Below, piece after piece: positions 1 through 12,880 of a stretch of 64,000 nt of DNA; the stretch's first letter is position 1; each line of letters starts with the position of its first letter. This DNA is from Tubulanus polymorphus. Lineage: Eukaryota > Nemertea > Palaeonemertea > Tubulaniformes > Tubulanidae. A program made the translations under genes and the position numbers. The notes beneath the pieces were generated by a model. It made no database searches, had not been told where the DNA came from, and worked only from the letters and a program-made list of their open reading frames with translations. Location: NCBI RefSeq assembly GCF_964204645.1, contig NC_134029.1, positions 20,850,450 through 20,914,449 on the forward strand, written 5' to 3'.

Positions 1-2344
1 CCGTATAGCAGGTGCTGTTACGGCCATCTTTATTTCCATCCTCAATCATGTCTTGTCCGCGGTGCGATGGCTCAATTTGTCCGCACGAACGAGCCACTAT
101 GACATTTGCGATGAACGCAGTCCCTTTTCTCCATTCGCCAGTTCGTCAAGTTACTGATATACCTCCACTAATTACCGGTACATGCCCGATATATTTTTTT
201 TACATGTATTCGTGTATTACCTTTTAACGAGAAAAGATAATGTGTTCGTCATTTGTCATGTCGATATCACCGGTTAGCTCGGTAGCTTGTCACGCGTGCG
301 TTTGGTCGATTTTAAGTCGTTATAATTGATGTTGCGTGTAGACGCATACGGGGAAACTTGAAACTTAACCGTGTATGTTTGATTGGTCTACTGTTCCGAG
401 TTTCGTGTTACCAAAGCTCTTTAGGTACTCGGCTTAATTGGCTCTGTGGGTTATTTCCAGCCAGGCAGGAAAGACGGAAACTCGGGCAGGCTTATGGACC
501 CAAATTCATCGGGGTAATTAGTGGAATCTAATTAGGCCCCGCTGATGAGGAATCACCTAATCGAAATGTCAGCGCTCTCCATATACAGGCCTGCAGCGTG
601 GAGAATATGGCACGGATCAGGCTCTAGCCTAATTTGGCCCGTGCCTAATTAGAGAGCTCGTTCACATGTAAACCACTCACTCCATACTAAGCAATGCTTA
701 AACAAAGCAAACATAAGGCATTTTTATAATTAATTTTTAGCACTGTCTTCATTGTTATATTATTTTATATTTTTTGTAAGTCCTTTTGAGCTTGTATTTT
801 ACATGTAAATAGCACTAAATCTGGTAATAATAATAATAGTTATAATAATAATAATAATAATAATAATTGATAATAAGTTAGATAAAAGTTATTTTCAAAG
901 TTAGTTGCAATTCAGATGCAATCATTTGTCCCGTGCTAAAATTTAGCTCAAGCCTGGTCCAACGTTAATGGTTGGGCAAATTTGGCCGCCTAAACAGGCG
1001 CGTGCCCATTTGGCACCTGTGTGTACAGTTGTTCCGGGCCAAATACGTTGATCACGGCTAAAGAAACGCACCCACAAATGCATGTGCACGTACTGTCTAG
1101 TAGAAAATGGATGATAGCCAGCGGTAGAATAGATACAAAATGACATGAATGATTTATTTTTTCGTCCATATTCGCACTTGTTACAGCACAGCGTTCCCTG
1201 CGAGGAATTCGGAAAGCTCGATGCGCTCGAGATGATTCAGTAATCAGGGGAATGAATTGCGTCCGTCCACGCGAGCACTTCGGGCAGTCTCGCGTCGTCG
1301 TCGTGTAAAAATTTCTGACTTCGAAATGTTTACCATTTGAAAAAAATTCGCCGCTTTACCAAGATACATAAATAACCAACCTCAGTCTTCTACTCAGAAT
1401 ATAGATACCAAATCTCGATCAAAAATTTCCATCTTCGATCTGCGCTTTCTCGAGTACGAAAATGTCCGTCATATTTCCCTTTTTTTGTCGTGGGAATTCT
1501 TTCTAGCGATATCTCGTGCGGCCGACGGTTGACATTTAAACGAGCGAACGAACGTTTTTGCGCCGAGCGGTGGGAACGCCGTCAGTTGTCGGAATAATCG
1601 CGAACGATTGTTCTTCATTATTATTGATTCGCGGTGTAATCATCGCATCGCGGCGCGGTTCATCCGTCTTTTCAAGTGAAAATCCGCGGTTGAATAAAAG
1701 AGCGTGCGACGCGACGACGAAGTACTAAAGAGCCCGACGATCCCGTATCGCGAAAAAAAAAAACGAGACTTTTCATGGATTATTCATTCAGCAACATTTA
1801 TACATTCATCGGCTTCCATTCGAAAATTCAACAGTGTACTTCTTTTTGTAAATATAAGATCTGTTGGAACTTCTTGACTTATATACTTTAGGCACTGATG
1901 GCAATGTACTGAATGATGGTGTATGCCGATAATGGGGTACGGGCAACACCAGATGGCGCTAAGAAAAAACCGGTTTATTCTTAGTGAAAATCATTTCACT
2001 TTTTATGAAATTTAAACTTGATTTTTAGGCTTCCGAATCTGAAAATTATCGAAAAAGTTATATGATTTGATATGTTTTATTTACAAAATTAATGAATAAG
2101 AAAATACATTAGAAATGTAATAATATTAAATGAAGGACTGCTTTGAAGCAACAGTTAGCTTATACAAGAAAGCAGCCCTAGAGAAGAGAGGAAAAAAATA
2201 TACGTAAGATGAAAGTCATCGGATAGATATAAGATTGCCTTTCTCGCTCACCGTACGGTATTGATTTCACTGAGAATTGAGATTTACTTATCGTAAAAGA
2301 TGACTCGGATTTAATTGAAATGTAGAAGAAATCGAAGCGTGGTA

Positions 2345-2415
2345 ACCCCGTGCCACTAGCGATCCTGGTGGATTATCGCCGAATCCTCGCTTCTCTCAGG
2401 TAGCCTCGCCGATAT
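2345..2415. repeat. Dispersed repeat family E
   Basis: ACTAGCGATCCTGGTGGATT with a following ATCCTCGCTT matches 14745-14800 (ACTAGCGAACCTGGTGGAT) and, reversed, 45478-45548 in CBP intron 11. Confidence 0.5.
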
Positions 2416-2973
2416 CGCATTCTTGTGCCCCCCCCCCCCCCCGCACTCACACAGATCACCATCAACCAGAACGCATCGATCAACTATAGGCACATAAAAA
2501 TGTGACCAATATGAATTTCTTCTGCTCGAATCGCGCGAAATATTCGGCTTTCGGGGGCGGTTAGAAATCGCGATATCTCTCTCGAAAATGTTGTTGTTTT
2601 GATGTCTTTTGTCAGGCAATAAAAAATCCGCGTGGAACATTTCATCTAATTAGTGGCCTGATGAATTGAATGATCGATCTAATTCGATTAGAGTTACGTT
2701 GATTTATCGCGGCTTTGATGACGGTGTAGAGGGAACCGTGCTGTGTATTTGCCGTGTTAATGGGTGGGGTTGCCGGCTGATATTTGACGCGTAGTCGAGT
2801 GTTATCGTTGATTAGTTTTGCGTGGTTGTATCTTGGTCGTATCTTCGTCATTCGTGTTAGTGTTGTGGTTGAAACATTTTCGATTATAAGATGAAGCCTC
2901 TCGGCATCTCATCGTACACGAAAAACGATGATGTCGTAATTTATCGTCGTTAGATCTTCAGAATTTCTAGTTA

Positions 2974-3118
2974 CAGTAAACCTTGCCGGACTTGGACTAA
3001 CTGGGACTGGCAAATTGGTCCAATAGGAAAATATGTAAGTCAGAAAGATGATTTCATTTTTCTCCGATTTAGCCAACTCCAAGACTTAGGTGAGTGTCCG
3101 AGTTAGGCGAGGTTTACC
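2974..3118. mobile_element. MITE-like inverted repeat
   Basis: Ends ACAGTAAACCTTGCCGGAC and, reversed, ACGGTAAACCTCGCCTAAC bracket about 145 bp. It abuts an (AT)n microsatellite, consistent with insertion at TA. Confidence 0.5.
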
Positions 3119-3120
3119 GT

Positions 3121-3121
3121 G

Positions 3122-3190
<69 letters not shown>
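3121..3190. repeat. (AT)n microsatellite
   Basis: About 70 bp of TA dinucleotides with one early TATG interruption. Confidence 0.9.
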
Positions 3191-3193
<3 letters not shown>

Positions 3194-5014
3194 TGAAATT
3201 TTCGTCGGTGTTTCTTGGATTGCGTTTACCGAGGGAAGTAAATAATTCTAAGGATTTTAACGTAATCGCTGATCGCTTTCAAGATTCTTTCTCCATAGAA
3301 ATCGAAAAAATGAAATTCCCCGGTGATTCTTGTCTAAGATTTCCGAACACTTTACTTTGCGATAAAAAACGTAGAGTTCTTATCTGTCAGATTCAACGTG
3401 TTGTTTACAAATCTATGCGTATTCCTCGACGTTGAAGGTCGGGAGTTGCTGCACACGGTCGAACAATGTTCACTTTGATTTACACATCACACATTTCCCA
3501 CGCGATCTGCAAAAATAAACCAGCCGCCATTTTTAACCATAAACTACGATGATGACGACTAGCCTCCGCCGCCGATATTATAGTCGCATCTTCTGGTCTG
3601 AATGGCGGTACATCCGTTCAGCTAGCAGCCATTTGAACGTACCAATTATCCGGCTATTCATCATTTCTACGATTGCTCGCGTTTGCTACCATCAATTATG
3701 AAAGGTACCACGGCGAAGAAGTAGAATTGGTCGGTCCCTAGAGACATTTATCTCGATGTTACAAGTCCGTGACTCAATTGCTACAGCAGTTGAAACGTCT
3801 TGTAAAACCTCAGTCATTTCATTTTTTTTGTCAGGTATAGCAGCGAGGTTGCGACCTCTCTGGTTATAGCCGTGATCGCAATAGCTTTTTTCGCTCCTGC
3901 CAGATTAGGTCTGGGTCAACCATTCATAAGTGTGCCAAAGGGGTCCATGTTTCACCCAGGCCTTATTTGGCCTGGAATAACTGTTCATACCGGCTAGATC
4001 TACGCCGATTTGACCCAGGTCAAATCGTCGCGTGATCGTGGCTTATTAAAACTTCGTCTGTTCTTGAAATTACGTACCTCACTTGCCGCAGCATCATTTT
4101 GATGGTATTTTAGTGAGTGCGTGATTTACATGCGAATGCGCTTTCAAATGAGGCACGCCTCAAAGTTGACTCAGGGTCTAATCTGGGCCAGTTCAAAACC
4201 GGCCAAATCGTCTCCGCGTGATCGTGGTTCGAATATAATGGTTCGAATATAATGGTTGTATTACAGCCAATATCTTCATCTGCTATTAAAACTTCTAATT
4301 CATTAGTTCATTCAATTGTCGAACGCTGAATTATTTAGCAGCGGTTTCGATGTTCTCATCGCTTACATCATAAAACAGCGACAGAAATTTTTTATTTCCG
4401 CAGACAACCAGCTTTGTTGGTGTGTATACGCGAAGTAGTGCTTTATAGTTATTTCCATTCCACTGCAGCTGCACTGGCGCGAGTTAAAAAACTAATGTTA
4501 TCTTAAAGAAACTCGCTGTGTTCACTTTAAAAAAAAAACTGATTCTAGTAAATAGTAGTAGAGTAAAACAGAGGGTATATCTTAATCTACTGAACTACTC
4601 AAATATGAACTATCAAAGATGTTGGGATTTCTTATCATTTCACATTGGAATGTTCTCGTTCCAAGAAGAGAATACTTCATTATTCATATCCTATTACTGG
4701 TATAGTTGTTGAATGTGATTTAAGGTCAATATTTGGTAGCGATATCGTTTGATTGCGATCGGTTACAATTAGAAATGTTGTAATTCCTTTATTATCGTTC
4801 GTACCCTGCATGGGAAACCCCGGCTGATTGTCAGGAAATCAACCGGTAGTTCGATGTCATTTGTTCTATGATTAACGCGTTATATATGTGAGACACGCAA
4901 CAGTTGTTGACGCCCTGGACGACTTTAGAAATATGTATGATGCGCATATTGTAAGAATAATGAGCCATAGATTGCAATGGTTCTCGGGCTCTCAACTGCG
5001 AAATCCTATTCCCG

Positions 5015-5260
5015 TAGTTCCCTAGTTCCCGCAGCATTTGGATATGTTAATCTTAGACCGATAGTTAAATTTTGTCGAGACAAATTTCAACCCTGTACCT
5101 CAGTTATGAGGTCATCTTCAACGTCATGTCGCTGAAAAACAGAGTTATTTGTGCCTAGTTCTGCCACTAGGTGGTGCACCGGGCCAATTCTTTGCGCTGT
5201 ACAACTAGACCCCACACACTAACATTGTACCCAGGCTTCATCAAGATTGACGTACTATTA
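5015..5260. repeat. Dispersed repeat family C, inverted relative to 34365-34600
   Basis: TATGAGGTCATCTTCAA, TGTCGCTGAAA and TGCCTAGTTCTGCCA appear in reverse complement, in mirrored order, downstream of ADCY9. Confidence 0.75.
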
Positions 5261-6879
5261 ATGAAGCTAAGTAGCTGAAAGATAGACAGATGCATAGACA
5301 AGCAGATGGTATAAAGGTAATAAGGGTCTCATGGATGTCCAAGAACCAATAACTGATGAAACATTCACTACTATGAAGATATCTCTCATCTCTCATCAGT
5401 GCGCCTGCCGGGGTGTGACTGTCACATCATTCCCTGTCTTCAGATGTCGAAGGTTCATTATCGCCACGGGGCAGAAACGGGTGAAATCTGTCGTGTACGC
5501 GAATTCTATTTTCACGAACGAGACACGATGTCTCTATATGTCACATGACGTATCGATAATTAAGACAAAATCGGGGTATCCATAATTAATGATAGTATCG
5601 GAGATGATCAATCATTGCTTGTCGTTTAGCCTCTGCTCTGATCACTCACAATCCTCATTATGTTCGTACATCTCTTCGTACTACTCGCGTGTAAGATCAG
5701 GCAGATTGAGATAAAAGCGAAATTTTTGGAGAGAATCTATTCAGATACTAATGCCCTATGCGCGCGATGCTGTGAAACGTAGAAACAGGAGACAGAAACG
5801 TGTTATCGAGCGTTTCCCCGTGTCGTGTGCATTTACAAGAAACGAGAAACATGATTTCAGGATAAAACGTTTCCGAGACCATTCATGTTCAATTCTGTGT
5901 TTCCATGTTTCCTTGTTTCCCTGTGTTGTGTGCGTGTGCTTAAGAAAACTAGCGATATGTCGTTTCCATTTTTAAGTTCTTAGTCTCTTTCATATATTGT
6001 CAATTCACCAGTTCACAATTTTTTACACAATTCACCCGGACTAGCTTTTTTTGTGATTCTCCCAGATTCCTACCGTATGTACTTTATATACCCTTTTCCT
6101 TTTTGCCAATATTCTCTTAATTTGTATCGATCGACGATGATTTTTCTAAACGACCCCCTCGACAGCGCACTAAGCAATCTGAGACGGTAATCCGCCATCT
6201 TTTTTTCTCCACGTTCATCGCAATTCTATTTTCAATTGTATCCTCTGTAGATTTAACGACTAACGCGATTCTTTTCTCATTTTCTCATTGAAGAACCATT
6301 CCGTTATCCGACCTCCGCCTCGCGTTTAGACGGAATCCAGATTTCTGTCTATTCTATTCGGTGATCGGATCGATTTTCGTTCTCCGATCGTTCGTTCGAC
6401 GCTCGCCGTCCTCCGTACGGATAAATGATTTATCAGTCGCGTTCATCTCGAGGGTATCGTCATTATTCCGAGTTTTATCTTGCACTAATACTCCAGATGA
6501 TTGCGTCATTTCGCCTACCCCGCGCTCTCGACGCCGCTTACATGCAGATTTATTCTTTACTCGCCGAGTTTGTTGGTGGCGATGTTTGTTTACTCGTGCG
6601 CTTGCGGACGCTTGAATATTCCATGAAGTAAATGTCGACGTTGGTGTGTGTGTGTATGGCGTCAATATATGAGTATCGCTAACAAATTATGACTGAATAT
6701 TAAAATCCATTATCATTCGCTCTTAAAGCTCTTGAGGATTCAAATATACTCTTGCATTAAACAGGAGTGCATATTGCAGAAGGTATATCATATTCCGTCG
6801 TATTTAGCCACTGGTTTATGTAACATAAGAGTTTCCATCAGTGGCTTGAAAGTTCTTATTATGGTTTGAAGCAGGTTTA

Positions 6880-7260
6880 ATATAAGCGCTACTAACAGAA
6901 AGATTTGTTAAGGGCCCGATGTGCGCGTACTTTTCACAGAAATGTCGATAAGTGCTGAAAAGTGCTACTTTTTTACGTGAAAGCCATCTGGAATTTTTAG
7001 TCACCATTCATAATCGCGATGCTAAAGCATTGATCAAAATTATCGAAAGACGAGCAAACATCACTTCTGGGCAATGGACATGTCCTAGTGCATGATTGGC
7101 ATAAGTGATTTGTCCATAGGTTAGTGTTCATAATTTGACAAAATCATGATGGTAGTTACAATATTTCTTATCATGGGCGCGATTCGCTACGAATTGCTAC
7201 TTTCTCCGCACCACGAAGTGCTGCCAAGTGCTCACTTTCGCCTTGTTGCTACAAACCCAT
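6880..7260. repeat. Dispersed repeat family A, copy 1
   Basis: Shares segments such as AGTGCTGAAAAGTGCTA, TAGTGCATGA and CATGATTGATG-like stretches in the same order with copies in CBP introns (42640-43070, and shorter ones at 43840-44080 and 48195-48430). Confidence 0.6.
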
Positions 7261-7279
7261 AACCGGTATCCAATATTCC

Positions 7280-7350
7280 TGGTGCATCCTCTCCTGACAA
7301 GGATTCAAACCTGAAGACACCGCTACACTCAGCCATGACACGAAACCCTG
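7280..7350 (-). mobile_element. SINE-like fragment (B box)
   Basis: The reverse strand has GGTTTGAATCC (7311-7301), a good pol III B box, followed by CAGGAGAGGATG. The same ending occurs in the fragment at 7455-7530, so both are probably copies of one SINE in opposite orientation. Confidence 0.5.
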
Positions 7351-7454
7351 CGCTGGTTGACGGCATGAAAATGGCACAAATTTAATCACTCGTTGTATAA
7401 TCGCTGAGGCAAATTTCACGGAATAAATGGGAAAACCTGGGCTAAAATAAAAAG

Positions 7455-7530
7455 CAGTCTAGTGATGCATTGTTTCGGTACCATGGCGATTCGGGTTCGA
7501 AACCAAGCCAGGGGAGGATGTCATGATGGG
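7455..7530 (+). mobile_element. SINE-like fragment (B box)
   Basis: GGTTCGAAACC at 7494-7504 followed by CCAGGGGAGGATG, mirroring the reverse-strand fragment at 7280-7350. Confidence 0.5.
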
Positions 7531-8642
7531 GAAAACAAACTAATGAGCAAAACCCACGTAGATGATTTAACAGTTTATTCCGACATTTTCGAAGTTTCAA
7601 CTTAGCTTCATCAGAGAAATGAAAATAATTCGATAATGATATACATTAACATCAGTCACTAGCAGCAGCCGTACTGTAAACCGATACAAACCATGTATTA
7701 CTATACTATGACGAGTAAATCAATTATTGGTCGGCCGGATTATTTATTCAGTAGTAATGATAGCGGGGTCACTTTCAAAACCTCTCATTAACTTCAGACG
7801 ATGATGAATTCAGCGATACGCGATGATGAATTCAATGATTCGTATTGCGTTCTACTCTCACCTGTTCGTAACGCAATTACACCTCGATCAATCGTGCTCT
7901 ACTGCGATATCGCGTTAATACGTCTGCTCGTAGTAAAGCGTCTGCTTCGTCTCGTTCTACTCTCGGTTCCGCACGCTGCTATCCGCGCGTGATTGATGTA
8001 TCAATAACTGGTCGAACGATATTGGAAAATTCGAAACGCAAATCTTTCAATCGCGCGTTAACACGGTCGCCGCACGCCGAGCGTTTTGCCGTCGTCGTAT
8101 TTTCGCGTTCGGCGCGGCGAGTTGTCGGCGTAATAGCCGCCGCCCCGCTGAGAGCTTAAACATATTTCATTGACAGCTTCGTGAATGGAATCGGGTAGAT
8201 CGACGATGAAAAAAAAGTGAAATTATTTCCTTCCATTATTCGGCCGCGGAACGAGTACATTAAAGGCGCGGTCGCGTTTTACGAGGGCGTTTCATCGGTT
8301 CGAATCTCTCGGGAGTCGCGAACGACTTCAATAACGTATCGATGTAACTCGAGTTCAGGTGAACGGCTTCGATATGTCGAACTATTATGGAAATTAGAAC
8401 TGCAGGGCTTCTCAAATAACTGAAATTCGTGTTATTGTTTTATTACGTCTTCCAGTGCCTGGGGAACGTTCGAATCGAACGTTTCCAGGTGACAGAAAAT
8501 CAAAGATGATCTATAGATTTCATTTACCGTTTCATATCGGTTTCTTCGATGTTTAAACAGATGAAAAAGGAGAAAAAACGTGAATCTTTTCATTAAAATT
8601 TTTTTCACCTTCTGAAATAAATCAATGTCCGTTGTTCTGGAT

Positions 8643-8829
8643 AGAGCTGCCAACTGTTCATGATTTTCAGTATTTGTTACTATTTTATTGGAATATGAAA
8701 GGTGTTACTGAAGATCTTACTGTTTATAACTGATTAATTTGAACATTTCCTTTCATATTCCAATGAACTGTTATTACTGAAAAAGCATCAATTTGTCACT
8801 GATAGCGCTTTTCAGAGGTTGGCAGCTCT
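8643..8829. mobile_element. Palindromic MITE
   Basis: Perfect 12-bp ends AGAGCTGCCAAC (8643-8654) and GTTGGCAGCTCT (8818-8829). Internally a second inverted pair ATTGGAATATGAAAGG / CCTTTCATATTCCAAT makes the element largely self-complementary. No clear target duplication. Confidence 0.65.
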
Positions 8830-9059
8830 GTTACTTCGATCTTTTCATAAATGAAACAATATTGATCGCTGCGACAAAGATGGCATTAACGCTATACGTC
8901 AACTAGACCGGTATAAGCCGTGTCTGACATATGACTTATCCGATTGAATCCCGTAGAATTTATAACCGTTAGAATCATACGAAGATTTGCATGTCGCATA
9001 ATGTGGAGCTAGTACAGCTTCCTTATTCGGTAACTCGCGGGAAACTGTATTAAACATAT

Positions 9060-9130
9060 ACGTCAAGCTGTATAACTAGTAGACCAATATATCTAGTCCA
9101 CTTGGTCTGTGGTTATACAGCTTTAGTGTT
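9060..9130. repeat. Inverted repeat (hairpin)
   Basis: AAGCTGTATAAC (about 9065) pairs with GTTATACAGCTT (about 9112); TAGACCAA and TTGGTCT extend the stem towards the loop. A partial further copy of the arm begins about 9137. Confidence 0.6.
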
Positions 9131-9831
9131 ACGCATATACATCAAGCTGTAGAAAACCTGTTATCGCTGCTTTGCAGCTATTTTTATTTGTAACTTTTTT
9201 AGAGTTAAGTTGAATTCAATTTTGTTCAATTTTCAATATCAATATCTACATAACATACATATCTGTGGCATCTATGTATACGGCGAGAATGAGAGGTTTT
9301 TCATTAGCTGCTTGTATCGCGGTCTATTGTTGTCGGTTGTCACGGAAATGAAAAAATGAAACCAGAAGACTGCTCTCAAAACGCTCGCTCGCTGCCTTGA
9401 TATCGAGTTTCTGCGGGGAGAGACTAAATGAATGTTTGATAACTACAGCGCTGGTACTGTTTATGTCTGTATGGGTGTTGGTTATAACCAGCTGTTATCG
9501 GTATTCGTGTACTATACCACTACCAACACCACCACCTCGCTCAGCACCACACTGTGCCCGAGTACTGAATACCGCGTTCCCGCACCTACTCCAGAGAATA
9601 TCGACTATTCTACCAGACGAATTCTCAATTACCCGAAATCCTCTCTGGAGTAAATGAAATCCTCTCGTGTAGCGAATTCCTGTTTTCAACTGTCATCCGA
9701 CTCCGCTGAAGATTTTTCGATGAAATTGCCTGTTCTTAAGCGATTTTGATACGGGAAATAGAATCTGCCTTTCGTAACACGCATGAAGAAGGTGTTATAA
9801 TTTTTTTAAAAAAGATGGTAAAATCAGCATT

Positions 9832-9946
9832 CTGGATCCAGTTCCACGAGTTAGAGTTAACTCTGAGTTAGAATTAGTTCATTTTCGATTAGTTAACTCC
9901 GACTTAAATCTTCACTCACAACTGTGGAGCCGGGTCCTGGTTGATT
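9832..9946. mobile_element. Palindromic GGATCCAGTTCCAC-type MITE
   Basis: Ends GGATCCAGTTCCAC and GTGGAGCCGGGTCC are inverted, with internal GAGTTA / TAACTC inversions. A similar copy occurs at 13650-13770. Confidence 0.55.
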
Positions 9947-10480
9947 ATAGAATTGGAAAAACTGTGAATTTAGATCCGACATTGTCGTTGATTAGAGATT
10001 CAGGTTTATGTATTTATCGCCAGGAGGGAAATAGTCTGTCGTCATTTTTCAATGCATAATTTATCTACGCTCTGAATGTAAAGTTCTCTAATTCTTCTCC
10101 GTGATTTTCTTTTCCGTACGACGACGACGATGACGCTATTTGCCCCAGTTCGTTAGTCTTAATCAGTTGACGAATAGCGTTAATTAGGTTTTTATATCGA
10201 TCCCTTCGAGTAGCAATTCTTATCGGAATGCTTTTTTTTCTCTGGAGAGAGCGCGTCGTCTGCCAGGGGCGCGTGTATGTATAGGAATCATCCCTTTCAA
10301 GTTCGGTTTCCTGCAAACTCTTTAATTAATATTTATCTTAAAGTCCTTTCTTCTATTGGCGGTGCGACTGATTGTAGACACGCGAAGTCACGCGTATTTC
10401 ATTTAATCAAAAGAGAATTTCACTAGTGAAGATGTTTCTGTGAAAATCAGATGATTACAGCTGTAGTGGTTGTGTAGATT

Positions 10481-10837
10481 CAGGGTTCTTCTTACGGGTT
10501 TTCGAGAGTCTCGGAAAAGTTTAAAAAAATTTGTAATTTTTTTCCAAGTATAGAAAAGTATGGAAACTCAGAAAATGGTCTCAAAATAAATTTTCCTTCT
10601 ATTTTGAATATCAGGCTATATGCCTAAATGTCTTATTACAAATTTGATAACAAACTTTATGAAGACACTCTGTCGATGGTATTGATAATTGGTACTTTGA
10701 ATGGGCCTACATTGCCTGTTCTAGGTTGACAATATGTAATTAAGTAATGGAATGGGTATGGAATGTTTATAATCCGGGTATGGAAAATGTATGGAAACGT
10801 TATGGAAATTGAAATTGGGAAACCCGTAAGAACCCTG
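10481..10837. mobile_element. hAT-like non-autonomous element
   Basis: Inverted ends CAGGGTTCTT..TACGGGTTT (left) and AAACCCGTAAGAACCCTG (right) bound 357 bp of non-coding DNA. The flanks TGTAGATT and TGGTAGATT look like an imperfect 8-bp target duplication, as in hAT elements. Confidence 0.6.
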
Positions 10838-12049
10838 TGGTAGATTGTTGAGCCGATTGATTCCATACACGGTGATCAGAGTCGATTGTTTTTTTGCGCC
10901 GGTGAATCGAGTTCAACCGTACAGCCATCGACATCATCGTCGTCAGTAGCCGGATTACTCGTTGAGCAGACGCGTCGTGATCGATATTTCGGAAATTGGT
11001 TTTTTCGTCGTCGTCAGCGTTTGTGATGACGAAGGCGCGGCGCGAGTCGTCTTTAATACGACGCAAAAATGCGCGTATCATTTGATTTCGAAACTTGCGC
11101 GTGCACATAGAACTTATCGCAAAATCCTCGCGGTTTCAATTTACAGATGATAATTGAGAAGCGTTGTCGTTCTTCGGCGCGCGTATACAGTCTCGACGAC
11201 GACGACGAACAGCAGATATTCCCTTTGACATTCTACTCTTCATTCTGACGAACAACATTTCCCGAAAAGAAAAAAGAGCTCGTTGTTTGCATCTCGTCTG
11301 CTGTCGATAAGCCACTTGATGAATAGAGCTATTGTCGTCATCGATGGAGTTCCGATGAAGTTCTGATGAAGTTCTACTCGTGTCAAACTTGTTTCTCCAC
11401 TGATGTTTTCTATAGTATACGTATCGCGTACTTGTAACACGTATATCTAATAACAGATCGATCTCTGAATGGTATTTTTATTGAGAGAGTTTGCGGCGAT
11501 ACGACCGACCGGTACTCACGATGACAGCTGTACGAAAACGCATTGAATTCTCTTTATTTTCCAGTTCTTCGTAATAACGTAGATTATTTTGCTATCGCGC
11601 CGTATTTAATGTTCCCACCACCGCCATATGTTCTGACTATGTAACATATTATAACCGCGGAATGATTGAAGTATGAGGATATGACAGACTGTAGTAGGAA
11701 AGATGGACCAGTCGCTGTATAAGGTTCCAGGTCCTTTCAAAAACGGAATTGATGTTTTTAGCTCTTTTTTGCGCGTCAAACCCTGATTCATGTACCACTG
11801 GTATGAAAAGGGTTAACGAGATCTCTTTCGATAGGCCTATATTCTGTGGAACTTGTTTCGTACACATGAACACTCTGATACATTCTTCAGATAGATACAT
11901 TCTGTAGAAATGAGTGCCTCTGATACCTTCCGTAGACATGAATGCCTGATACATTCTACCGACATGAATGCCTCTGATACCTTCTGTAGACATGAATGAT
12001 TGATACATTCTACTGACATGAATGCCTGATACATTCTGCTGATATGAAT

Positions 12050-12880
12050 GCCTGATACATTCTGTAGATATGAATACCTTTTAAATGCCTCTGATACATT
12101 CTGTAGACATAAATGCCTCTTGAATGACTGTGATACATTCTGTAGACATAAATGTCTCTTGAATGACTGTGATACATTCTGTAGACATAAATGCCTCTTG
12201 AATGACTGCGATACATTCTGTAGACATAAATGCTTCTTGAATGACTGTGATACATTCTGTAGATATAAATGCCTCTTGAATGACTGTGATACATTCTGTA
12301 GACATAAATGCCTCTTGAATGACTGTGATACATTCTGTAGACATAAATGCCTCTTGAATGACTGTGATACATTCTGTAGACATAAATGCTTCTTGAATGA
12401 CTGTGATACATTCTGTAGACATAAATGCCTCTTGAATGACTGTGATACATTCTGTAGACATAAATGCCTCTTGAATGACTGTGATACATTCTGTAGACAT
12501 AAATGCCTTTTGAATGACTGTGATACATTCTGTAGACATAAATGCCTCTTGAATGACTGTGATACATTCTGTAGACATAAATGCCTCTTGAATGATTGTG
12601 ATACATTCTGTAAAATATGCCTTTTTGAATGACTGTGATACATTCTGTAGACATAAATGCCTCTTGAATGATTGTGATACATTCTGTAGACATAAATGCT
12701 TCTTGAATGACTGTGATACATTCTGTAGACATAAATGCCTCTTGAATGACTGTGATACATTCTGTAGACATAAATGCTTCTTGAATGACTCTGATACATT
12801 CTGTAGACATAAATGCCTCTTGAATGACTGTGATACATTCTGTAGACATAAATGCCTCTTGAATGTATGAATGCCTCTGA
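12050..12880. repeat. 39-bp minisatellite, about 21 units
   Basis: Near-identical tandem 39-bp units with core GATACATTCTGTAGACATAA and CTCTTGAATGACTGT. A looser 24-27-bp form of the same core flanks it at 11870-12050 and 12880-12925. The unit length is a multiple of three, so long frames are open on both strands; these are a by-product of the repeat, not evidence of a protein. Confidence 0.95.

Larger units (their letters stand above)
1..11868. other. No supported exon; repeat-bearing non-coding region
   Basis: Contains (TAA)n at about 825-868, a run of 15 C at 2428-2442, (AT)n at 3121-3190, and the dispersed repeats listed separately. GC-richer patches at 1500-1760, 3525-3640 (with a YY1-like GCCGCCATTTTT) and 8040-8160 could be regulatory but carry no coding signature. 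Probably ADCY9 intron or upstream intergenic DNA. Confidence 0.5.

Noticed and set aside
3525-3640. Promoter with YY1-like motifs
   Set aside because: GCCGCCATTTTT and AATGGCGG are present, but no exon follows on either strand.
12050-12880. CRISPR-like array
   Set aside because: Units are contiguous with no unique spacers, and the genome is eukaryotic; it is a tandem satellite. The same applies to 21745-22310.
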